6,368 nt of DNA from Lachnospiraceae bacterium (GTDB lineage Bacteria; Bacillota; Clostridia; Lachnospirales; Lachnospiraceae). This document shows, in pieces, positions 1 to 5,264 of this stretch. Numbering within the stretch: position 1 is the first letter of the stretch; each line of letters starts with the position of its first letter. Where the stretch lies: the NCBI GenBank assembly GCA_003519685.1, contig DOWG01000029.1, positions 3,435 through 9,802 on the forward strand. Direction: 5' to 3'. Position numbers and translations under genes: made by a program. Under the pieces are notes generated by a model. That model was not told where the DNA came from and made no database searches. It saw nothing but the letters and a program-made list of their open reading frames with translations.

Positions 1-10
1 GAAAAAACGG

Positions 11-110
11 TCGATACACCCTGCCGGCGAAAAATGTGCTGGATTTTTCAGGATATATATCATATAATATAAGCTAACGATTTTTTTGTTCGATACATTA
101 GCGAAAATGT
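11..110 (+). repeat. Degenerate direct repeat upstream of nfnA
   Basis: TCGATACA occurs at 11-18 and again at 90-97. Each copy is followed by a second conserved block, GCGAAAAATGT at 27-37 and GCGAAAATGT at 101-110. The spacing between blocks is 8 bases in the first copy and 3 in the second. The two copies flank the candidate promoter. They could be paired regulator binding sites or the trace of a small local duplication. I do not recognise the motif as a known operator. It is not the Rex consensus that often controls redox genes. Confidence 0.4.
45..73 (+). promoter_or_regulatory. Candidate sigma-A promoter for nfnAB
   Basis: A -35-like TTTTCA at 45-50 is followed after 17 bases by TATAAG at 68-73. 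A perfect TATAAT at 63-68 overlaps it but has no good -35 at the usual distance. The surrounding DNA is very AT-rich, so chance matches are likely. Transcription from here would give a 5' leader of about 55-60 bases before the nfnA start. There is no other gene between this site and nfnA, which makes a promoter somewhere in 1-134 plausible, unless nfnA is read through from an upstream gene outside the window. Confidence 0.42.
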
Positions 111-134
111 TATTAAGAAAGAGGATAAGTAGAA

Positions 135-1037
135 ATGGCAGACAAGTATAATTATACGATTATGAAGAAAGAAAGCTTGGCGGATTCGATTTATCTAATG
201 GACATCAAAGCTCCCAGGGTTTCCAGGCACTGTTACCCCGGACAATTCATTATCGTAAAGATGGATGAAAAGGGGGAAAGAATCCCATTAACTATTTGCG
301 ACTATGATAGAGAAGCCGGAACGGTAACCATTGTATTTCAAGCAATTGGTTCTTCTACAAAACGTATGGCAGAGTACGAAGCCGGAGATGCTTTTGAAGA
401 CTTTACCGGGCCTCTCGGCCGCCGATCGGAATTAATCGATATGCCGCGCGGGGAACTGAAAAAGAAAAGAATATTATATGTAGCCGGCGGCGTTGGGACT
501 GCTCCGGTATATCCGCAGGTAAAATGGCTGAAGCAAAATGGTTATGAGGCGGATTGCATTATTGGTGCAAGAAATAAAGATTTCGTTATCCTCGAAGATA
601 GAATAAAAGAACAGGTTAAGGATCTATATCTGTGTACCGATGACGGTTCGTATGGATTTCATGGAAATGTCTGCGACTGTATTCGGGACTTAATTGAAAA
701 TAAAGGAAAACACTATGATATCATTGTGGCGATCGGACCGATGATTATGATGAAATTCGTATGTATCCTGACAAAGGAGTTGGGAATTAAGACGATTGTC
801 AGCATGAATCCTGTTATGGTTGATGGAACCGGTATGTGCGGTGCTTGCAGATTGACGATTGGAGGTAAAATTAAATTTGCCTGTGTGGATGGACCGGAAT
901 TTGATGGACACCTGGTGAACTTTGACGAAGCGATGAAACGCTCTCAAATGTATAAATCTCAGGAAGGAAGGGCAATGCTGCGTGAAACGGAAGGCGATAC
1001 CCATCATCATCCCGGTTGCGAATGTCATGAAAGTTAA
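135..1037 (+). CDS. nfnA: NADH-dependent ferredoxin:NADP+ oxidoreductase, alpha subunit NfnA (PyrK/SudB-like)
   Basis: This 300-residue protein is the small subunit of the cytoplasmic electron-bifurcating transhydrogenase NfnAB. The complex reversibly couples NADH and reduced ferredoxin oxidation to NADP+ reduction, and this subunit carries FAD, the NAD(H) site and a [2Fe-2S] cluster. Visible in the sequence are an FAD-binding RIPLTI motif at 49-54, the nucleotide-binding GGVGTAPVYPQ at 118-128, DDGSYG at 169-174 and GPMIMMK at 201-207. The iron-sulfur site appears as D230, C235, C238 and C250, with Asp in the place where PyrK-type relatives have a first Cys, as is known for NfnA. The ATG at 135 has GAGG at 121-124 upstream. 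The last dozen residues are unusual, with three consecutive His at 290-292 followed by C295, C297 and H298. nfnB follows after 30 bases, as usual for this pair. Automated pipelines often call such genes sulfide/dihydroorotate dehydrogenase-like; pairing with nfnB supports the Nfn reading. Confidence 0.88.
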   Translation: MADKYNYTIMKKESLADSIYLMDIKAPRVSRHCYPGQFIIVKMDEKGERIPLTICDYDREAGTVTIVFQAIGSSTKRMAEYEAGDAFEDFTGPLGRRSELIDMPRGELKKKRILYVAGGVGTAPVYPQVKWLKQNGYEADCIIGARNKDFVILEDRIKEQVKDLYLCTDDGSYGFHGNVCDCIRDLIENKGKHYDIIVAIGPMIMMKFVCILTKELGIKTIVSMNPVMVDGTGMCGACRLTIGGKIKFACVDGPEFDGHLVNFDEAMKRSQMYKSQEGRAMLRETEGDTHHHPGCECHES

Positions 1038-1051
1038 GTATAATATAACTT

Positions 1052-1070
1052 GGAAGGATGGAAAAAGATG
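1052..1070 (+). promoter_or_regulatory. Ribosome binding site that fixes the nfnB start at ATG 1068
   Basis: GGAAGGA at 1052-1058 lies 9 bases before the ATG at 1068. An in-frame TTG at 1050 would add six residues, but it overlaps this Shine-Dalgarno and has only an AT-rich stretch upstream. The ATG at 1068 is therefore the better start. Confidence 0.8.
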
Positions 1071-2456
1071 GACGTGTTGAAGAAAGTTCCGGTAAAGGAG
1101 CAAAACCCGAAAGTCCGGGCAACGAATTTTGACGAAGTTTGCTATGGCTATAATTTCGATGAAGCAAAACAGGAAGCATCCCGTTGCCTTCAATGTAAAA
1201 ATCCAAAATGCGTGGCAGGCTGCCCGGTATCCATTAACATACCCGGCTTTATAAAAGAAATCGGAAACGGAAATATGGAGGCTGCATTTCAGGAGATCAG
1301 TAAATATTCTGCACTCCCTGCGGTCTGCGGCAGGGTATGTCCCCAGGAAACCCAGTGTGAACAAAGGTGTATCCGCGGAATCAAAGGAGAGCCGGTCTCA
1401 ATCGGAAAACTGGAGCGTTTTGCTGCGGATTGGGCACGGGAGAATAAAATCGAGCCAAAGAAACCGCATGCTACGAATGGCCGCAAAGTAGCGGTAATCG
1501 GTGCCGGACCTTCCGGACTTACCTGTGCGGGAGACTTAGCGAAGCTTGGCTATGAGGTAACGATTTTTGAAGCTCTGCATGAACCCGGCGGGGTACTGGT
1601 TTATGGAATCCCGGAGTTCCGGCTTCCGAAGAATACGGTGGTAAAGGCAGAAATAGAAAATGTGAAAGCCTTGGGAGTGAAGATCGAAACCAATGTAATC
1701 ATAGGAAAATCAATAACCATTGATGAATTGATCGAAGAGGAAGGATTTGAAGCGGTATTTATTGGTTCCGGTGCCGGACTTCCAAAATTCATGGGAATTC
1801 CGGGGGAGAATGCGAACGGCGTATTTTCCGCAAATGAGTATCTGACCCGCAGTAATTTGATGAAAGCATTCGATGACAGTTATGATACACCGATTATTGC
1901 CGGCAGGAAAGTGGCGGTCGTCGGCGGTGGCAATGTGGCAATGGATGCCGCAAGAACCGCGCTCCGTCTGGGAGCAGACGTAACCATTGTATATCGAAGA
2001 AGCGAAGCAGAGCTTCCAGCAAGAGCGGAAGAGGTCCATCATGCCAAGGAGGAAGGAATTAAGCTTCAGACGCTCACGAATCCGAAGGAGATCCTTGTAA
2101 ATGAAAACGGCTGGGTATGCGGTATGCGCTGCGTCAAGATGGAGCTTGGAGAACCGGATGAAACCGGCCGGAAAAAGCCGATCGAAAAGAAGGGTTCTGA
2201 ATTTGTTCTGGAAGCAGATACTGTAATTATGGCATTGGGAACCAGTCCAAACCCATTGATTTCTTCTACGACGAAGGGGCTGGATACAAACAAATACAGG
2301 TGCATCATAGCAGATGAGGAGAATGGCCAGACGACGAAGATGGGGGTTTTCGCCGGAGGGGATGCAGTCACCGGTTCTGCTACTGTGATTCTGGCTATGG
2401 GGGCCGGTAAAGCAGCTGCCAAGGGGATTGATCAATATTTACAAAACAATGAATGA
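1068..2456 (+). CDS. nfnB: NADH-dependent ferredoxin:NADP+ oxidoreductase, beta subunit NfnB (GltD-like)
   Basis: With the ATG at 1068 this is a 462-residue protein, about the normal length for NfnB and the glutamate synthase small-subunit family. The N-terminal domain has two four-Cys sets for [4Fe-4S] clusters: C40, C43, C48, C52 and C87, C91, C97, C101. Next come an FAD-binding Rossmann motif VIGAGPSG at 143-150, the family block GGVLVYGIPEFRLPK at 174-188, an NADPH-binding GGGNVAMDAAR at 286-296 with the YRR phosphate-binding segment at 309-311, and the closing FAD motif FAGGDAVTG at 428-436. In the complex this subunit carries the bifurcating FAD and exchanges electrons with NADPH and ferredoxin. 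GltD, the glutamate synthase small subunit, shares the fold. No large glutamate synthase subunit is nearby and nfnA lies just upstream, so NfnB is the better call. No terminator is visible before the next gene, 33 bases downstream. Confidence 0.88.
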   Translation: MDVLKKVPVKEQNPKVRATNFDEVCYGYNFDEAKQEASRCLQCKNPKCVAGCPVSINIPGFIKEIGNGNMEAAFQEISKYSALPAVCGRVCPQETQCEQRCIRGIKGEPVSIGKLERFAADWARENKIEPKKPHATNGRKVAVIGAGPSGLTCAGDLAKLGYEVTIFEALHEPGGVLVYGIPEFRLPKNTVVKAEIENVKALGVKIETNVIIGKSITIDELIEEEGFEAVFIGSGAGLPKFMGIPGENANGVFSANEYLTRSNLMKAFDDSYDTPIIAGRKVAVVGGGNVAMDAARTALRLGADVTIVYRRSEAELPARAEEVHHAKEEGIKLQTLTNPKEILVNENGWVCGMRCVKMELGEPDETGRKKPIEKKGSEFVLEADTVIMALGTSPNPLISSTTKGLDTNKYRCIIADEENGQTTKMGVFAGGDAVTGSATVILAMGAGKAAAKGIDQYLQNNE

Positions 2457-2489
2457 AATAAAACATGTGGGGAACGTATTGGAGGAATT

Positions 2490-4025
2490 ATGGGATATTA
2501 TATAAGTCAAACCGCCGGCTATGCAATGATCGCTACGGCTGCAGCAATTTTGTTGCTATTAATTAGCATGTATGTCCGATTAAGAAAAGCGAAAAAAACC
2601 CAATATTTGCTGGAACAGGATAAGCAGTCTTTATCCGATAAGAATAAGGAATTAGCGGAAACCTATGATTTGTCAAAGGCCTCCCTTAACGAACTTATGG
2701 TAAAATATGAAGAGTTGAATAAAAACAAGGAAAGTATGAAGAAGCTTGCATATACTGATTATTTAACGGAGCTTCCGAATCGGATTGCATTCACCGAGAT
2801 GCTTGATAACGTCATGCTTACGCTTCGCAGTGAGGAAATTGTTGCTATACTGGATATCGATATTGATAATTTTAAGAACATCAATGATACGCAAGGACAT
2901 TCCTACGGGGATGAGCTGTTAATTGATGTGACCTATCGCTTAAAGCAGGTTATGGACGACAACGATTATTTGGCTCGAATTGGCGGGGATGAATTCTGCG
3001 TTATGATTCAGAATCTGAATGACACCTCCGAGATTGAAGATAAAGTCAAGAAAATCCGCAATGTATTCACCTATCCGTTCGTTCTATCTACCAAAGAGTA
3101 CTTTGTTACGGTCAGTATAGGAATTGCCTTTGCTCCTAAGGATGGAAAGACCTCTCAGGCATTGATGAAGAATGGTGATGCGGCTATGTATGTTGCAAAA
3201 GCAAACGGGAAGAATACCCATACCTATTTTGACGCTTCCTTTAACCAAAAGCTTACGGAGAAATTAGAAATTCAATCGGAGCTTAGAAAAGCAATGGACC
3301 GGAACGAATTTGAGGTGTACTATCAGCCGCAAATGGATCTGACCAAGAAAAAAGCTGTGGGATTTGAAGCGCTCCTTCGCTGGAATCATCCAACAAGGGG
3401 ACTGATTTTACCGGGTGAATTTATAAACTATGCAGAGGAAAACGGTTTTATTGTTCCGATAGGAAAATGGGTTCTTACAACGGCATGTATGCAGCTAAAG
3501 ACCTGGCAGGATGCAGGATATCCGAACCTTCATATGGCAGTGAATCTATCGGCACGACAATTCAAGGACAAAGATATTGTCCAGCTTGTCAAGGATGCAA
3601 TTGGGGAGGCGAAGATAGATCCGCATAAATTGGAACTGGAGATTACGGAAAGTATTGCTTTAACTGATTTGGATTATACGATCAGTACGATACAGGAATT
3701 AAGAAGTATCGGCGTGAATTTTTCTTTAGATGACTTCGGTACCGGATATTCTTCCATGAATTATCTGAAGAGACTTCCGGTAAATAATATTAAAATAGAT
3801 AAAAGTTTTCTGGATACGGTAATGGAGGATCCTTGCGATCAGAAAATTATTCAGACCATAATTAATCTTGCAAGAATTCTTGATCTGAATGTGATTGCAG
3901 AGGGAGTAGAAACCAGTGATCAGGAAACCTTCTTAACAGCGTCAAACTGTGATAAAGCACAGGGATATTTATACAGTAAACCGGTTCCGGTTGCTATGGC
4001 AGAACAATTACTGCAGGATATTTAA
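2490..4025 (+). CDS. Membrane-anchored GGDEF-EAL cyclic di-GMP cyclase/phosphodiesterase
   Basis: This 511-residue protein has one membrane helix at about 9-30 followed by basic residues (RLRKAKK), which places the rest in the cytoplasm. Residues 33-85 look like a coiled-coil signalling linker. The GGDEF domain spans about 86-246, with metal-site D124, the FKNIND block at 128-133, GHSYGD at 136-141 and an intact GGDEF at 165-169. The usual RxxD product-inhibition site five residues before GGDEF reads DDND (156-159), so the Arg is missing. The EAL domain spans about 257-508 and keeps E293 of EAL, N352, E384, D414 and D415, K435, E471 and Q491, the residues expected for metal binding and catalysis. 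Both activities look possible: making cyclic di-GMP from GTP and cleaving it to pGpG. No PAS, GAF or other recognisable sensor domain is present. The start has GGAGG at 2481-2485, only 4 bases before ATG. The net direction of activity cannot be told from sequence. Confidence 0.92.
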   Translation: MGYYISQTAGYAMIATAAAILLLLISMYVRLRKAKKTQYLLEQDKQSLSDKNKELAETYDLSKASLNELMVKYEELNKNKESMKKLAYTDYLTELPNRIAFTEMLDNVMLTLRSEEIVAILDIDIDNFKNINDTQGHSYGDELLIDVTYRLKQVMDDNDYLARIGGDEFCVMIQNLNDTSEIEDKVKKIRNVFTYPFVLSTKEYFVTVSIGIAFAPKDGKTSQALMKNGDAAMYVAKANGKNTHTYFDASFNQKLTEKLEIQSELRKAMDRNEFEVYYQPQMDLTKKKAVGFEALLRWNHPTRGLILPGEFINYAEENGFIVPIGKWVLTTACMQLKTWQDAGYPNLHMAVNLSARQFKDKDIVQLVKDAIGEAKIDPHKLELEITESIALTDLDYTISTIQELRSIGVNFSLDDFGTGYSSMNYLKRLPVNNIKIDKSFLDTVMEDPCDQKIIQTIINLARILDLNVIAEGVETSDQETFLTASNCDKAQGYLYSKPVPVAMAEQLLQDI

Positions 4026-4041
4026 TATAAAAAATCACTTA

Positions 4042-4076
4042 CATACGATATATTTGACTGTAAAGACTTTCGTATG
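4042..4076 (+). promoter_or_regulatory. Inverted repeat abutting the ribosome binding site of the YhhN-like gene
   Basis: CATACGA at 4042-4048 and TCGTATG at 4070-4076 are perfect 7-base inverted copies separated by 21 bases. The last base of the right arm is also the first base of the GGAGGAG Shine-Dalgarno (4076-4082). In RNA this stem would sit against the ribosome binding site and could modulate translation. In DNA it could be an operator. There is no T-tract after it, so it is not a typical terminator. Confidence 0.4.
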
Positions 4077-4086
4077 GAGGAGAAAC

Positions 4087-4842
4087 ATGGAGCTTAGGAA
4101 TGCAGAAACCAAAATAACCGGCTTATTTTTAGCAATCCAGGGATTGCTCTATGGATCCTTTCTTGCTTTGGATTTTACCGGGGGAAGTGTCCGTTTGTCC
4201 ACGAGAATTAAATATACAGTCATCATACTTTGCTTCTTCTATACGATTCTAAATCATAAGAGTATCTATAAAAAGAAGCAATTATGTCTTAGAATTGCAT
4301 TCATTTTCACGCTGATTGCAGATTATTTCTTATTGTTACAGGATCACCACTATTTCTATGGAGTTCTTTCCTTTCTCTTTGCACAGCAAACTTACGGAAT
4401 TAAGCTGGATCTGGAGGAACTGCCGGACAATACCGCAGAGAAAAGGAATCTTACCTTACGCATTCTCTGCCGGATTGCTATACAGCTGACAATCGCCGGA
4501 GGAATTGGCGTATTATTAGATTATACCGGAATCGTAATGGACCGGCTGCTGTTTGTCTCCCTGTTCTATTTTATAAGTTTTCTTACGAATATTTATCGCT
4601 CGCTTGGGATAGCACGAAAATACCCGAAGAATCGGAGCAATCTGCTGTTTGCCATAGGAATGGTTTTGTTTTTGCTCTGTGATCTTAATGTCGGCCTCTA
4701 TAACCTGTCTGATTTTATTCCTTTAACGGCAAAGCTCGATAAAATGATTTACAGCTTTTCCTCCATATTTATGTGGGTATTTTATGCTCCGTCTCAGGTT
4801 CTTATTGCATTAAGCATAAGAGATTACCGGCAAAATGCATAG
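4087..4842 (+). CDS. Integral membrane protein, YhhN/TMEM86 (lysoplasmalogenase-like) family
   Basis: The ATG at 4087 has GGAGGAG at 4076-4082. An upstream in-frame start at 3949 would run 77 bases into the cyclic di-GMP gene and lacks a good ribosome site, so the 251-residue form is preferred. About eight hydrophobic segments are visible, near 11-29, 42-57, 67-84, 88-106, 127-146, 152-170, 185-204 and 221-243. The pattern resembles YhhN/TMEM86 proteins: an Asp in a membrane segment (IADYFLLL, D79), then YGVLSFLFAQQTYGI at 91-105, a second membrane Asp (LFLLCDL, D199), and an FYAPSQVLIALSI ending at 232-244. Where many members have Ala-His before the xxTyr, this one has Ala-Gln (Q100). Some characterised members hydrolyse the vinyl ether bond of lysoplasmalogens, but activity of this protein is only an inference. 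It lies 61 bases after the GGDEF-EAL gene and may be cotranscribed with it. An unrelated polytopic membrane protein is the alternative. Confidence 0.62.
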   Translation: MELRNAETKITGLFLAIQGLLYGSFLALDFTGGSVRLSTRIKYTVIILCFFYTILNHKSIYKKKQLCLRIAFIFTLIADYFLLLQDHHYFYGVLSFLFAQQTYGIKLDLEELPDNTAEKRNLTLRILCRIAIQLTIAGGIGVLLDYTGIVMDRLLFVSLFYFISFLTNIYRSLGIARKYPKNRSNLLFAIGMVLFLLCDLNVGLYNLSDFIPLTAKLDKMIYSFSSIFMWVFYAPSQVLIALSIRDYRQNA

Positions 4843-4883
4843 AAAACGAAAAAAAGTTTATGTAAAAATATGTAATATAAATC

Positions 4884-4912
4884 TTGCAAATGAGCTTCTT
4901 TTCTGCTAAGAT
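4884..4912 (+). promoter_or_regulatory. Probable sigma-A promoter with extended -10 for the DUF5688 gene
   Basis: TTGCAA at 4884-4889 matches the -35 consensus at 5 of 6 positions. Exactly 17 bases later TAAGAT at 4907-4912 serves as -10. It is preceded by TG one base upstream (4904-4905), the extended -10 element. Transcription would begin near 4919 and give a leader of roughly 345 bases before the gene at 5265. This is the best promoter match I found in the window. Confidence 0.6.
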
Positions 4913-4988
4913 AATCCATATTAATAGTTCATCTTATTCATTTCTACAGAAATCTAATGTTTCCTTTTGTATATCCACAATAACACTC

Positions 4989-5000
4989 AATTCATGAATT
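4989..5000. repeat. Perfect 12-base palindrome
   Basis: AATTCATGAATT is its own reverse complement. It lies about 70 bases downstream of the inferred transcription start. A palindrome of this size could be a dimeric regulator site, but in AT-rich DNA chance occurrence is realistic. Confidence 0.35.
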
Positions 5001-5029
5001 TTGCCAGTCCTGTATTTTCCTATTTGATT

Positions 5030-5063
5030 AATTTAGATAGAGAGTTTTGTAATTGTCTAAATT
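5030..5063 (+). repeat. Inverted repeat in leader, AATTTAGA / TCTAAATT
   Basis: AATTTAGA at 5030-5037 and TCTAAATT at 5056-5063 are perfect inverted copies with an 18-base loop. The direct repeat ATTTGATT lies at 5022-5029 and 5061-5068, next to or overlapping the arms. The stem is A/U-rich and weak on its own. Confidence 0.3.
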
Positions 5064-5081
5064 TGATTTAAGTGTCAAAAG

Positions 5082-5140
5082 CCGATTTATAAAATTAACC
5101 TTCATCAATTTGCACAATTTATGCATTGATAAGTAATCGG
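5082..5140 (+). repeat. Nested inverted repeats in leader
   Basis: CCGATT at 5082-5087 pairs with AATCGG at 5135-5140. Inside it, ATCAA (5104-5108) plus TGCA (5111-5114) pairs with TGCATTGAT (5122-5130), leaving a two-base bulge (5109-5110) and a seven-base loop. This gives a closing stem around an inner nine-pair hairpin. Nested pairing is more suggestive of RNA folding than an isolated palindrome, though the outer stem has only six pairs. Confidence 0.38.
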
Positions 5141-5191
5141 AAACAAATTTCATTCGAATCAAATTCAACTCAAAAATGTAAAGAATGATAG

Positions 5192-5237
5192 GAGTGCCAT
5201 AAGTCATATCAAAACCTAAAAATAACTTATGACACTC
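5192..5237 (+). promoter_or_regulatory. Large inverted repeat just upstream of the DUF5688 ribosome binding site
   Basis: GAGTGCCATAAGT at 5192-5204 pairs with ACTTATGACACTC at 5225-5237: 12 of 13 positions match, with one C/A mismatch and a 20-base A-rich loop. The right arm ends 13 bases before the AAGGAGG at 5251-5257. TGACACT within the right arm (5230-5236) is also perfectly complementary to AGTGTCA at 5071-5077, an alternative partner. It may be a leader hairpin controlling expression or a palindromic operator. It lacks a following T-run, so it is not a standard terminator. Confidence 0.55.
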
Positions 5238-5264
5238 ATACCAAGAATATAAGGAGGATAATGT

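Larger units (their letters stand above)
4843..5264 (+). other. Gene-free AT-rich region: promoter and long, potentially structured leader
   Basis: No supported gene lies in these 422 bases. Base composition is clearly more AT-rich than the flanking genes. No strong terminator follows the YhhN-like gene; the AAAC...GTTT pairing at about 4845-4860 has only four base pairs. After the promoter at 4884-4912 the stretch holds a 12-base palindrome and several inverted repeats, listed separately, then AAGGAGG at 5251-5257. The small open frames at 4957 (8 codons) and 4994 (25 codons) lack ribosome binding sites. I do not recognise a known riboswitch class. In particular, I did not find conserved cyclic di-GMP riboswitch features. 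Confidence 0.6.

Noticed and set aside
1050..1067. TTG start for nfnB adding six residues
   Set aside because: The TTG overlaps the Shine-Dalgarno that serves the ATG at 1068 and has none of its own.
690..1364. 224-codon reverse-strand open frame across the nfnA/nfnB junction
   Set aside because: It is antisense to two well-identified genes, with low-complexity hydrophobic translation and no domain.
1710..2435. 241-codon reverse-strand open frame opposite nfnB
   Set aside because: It is fully antisense to a strongly conserved gene, and its Cys/His-rich translation shows no recognisable domain.
1068..2456. Reading the gene as the glutamate synthase small subunit
   Set aside because: The fold is shared, but no large subunit is in the window and the adjacent nfnA makes the transhydrogenase assignment better.
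3949..4086. N-terminal extension of the YhhN-like protein starting inside the GGDEF-EAL gene
   Set aside because: It would overlap the upstream gene by 77 bases, has no good ribosome site, and reads as a poorly conserved-looking basic stretch. The ATG at 4087 has a strong GGAGGAG.
4994..5071. 25-codon forward open frame in the leader as a possible leader peptide
   Set aside because: No Shine-Dalgarno precedes the ATG, and there is no run of a single amino acid of the kind expected for attenuation.
4919..5264. Cyclic di-GMP riboswitch in the leader, suggested by the neighbouring GGDEF-EAL gene
   Set aside because: I could not find the conserved cyclic di-GMP-I or -II core features by eye. 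A covariance search would settle it.
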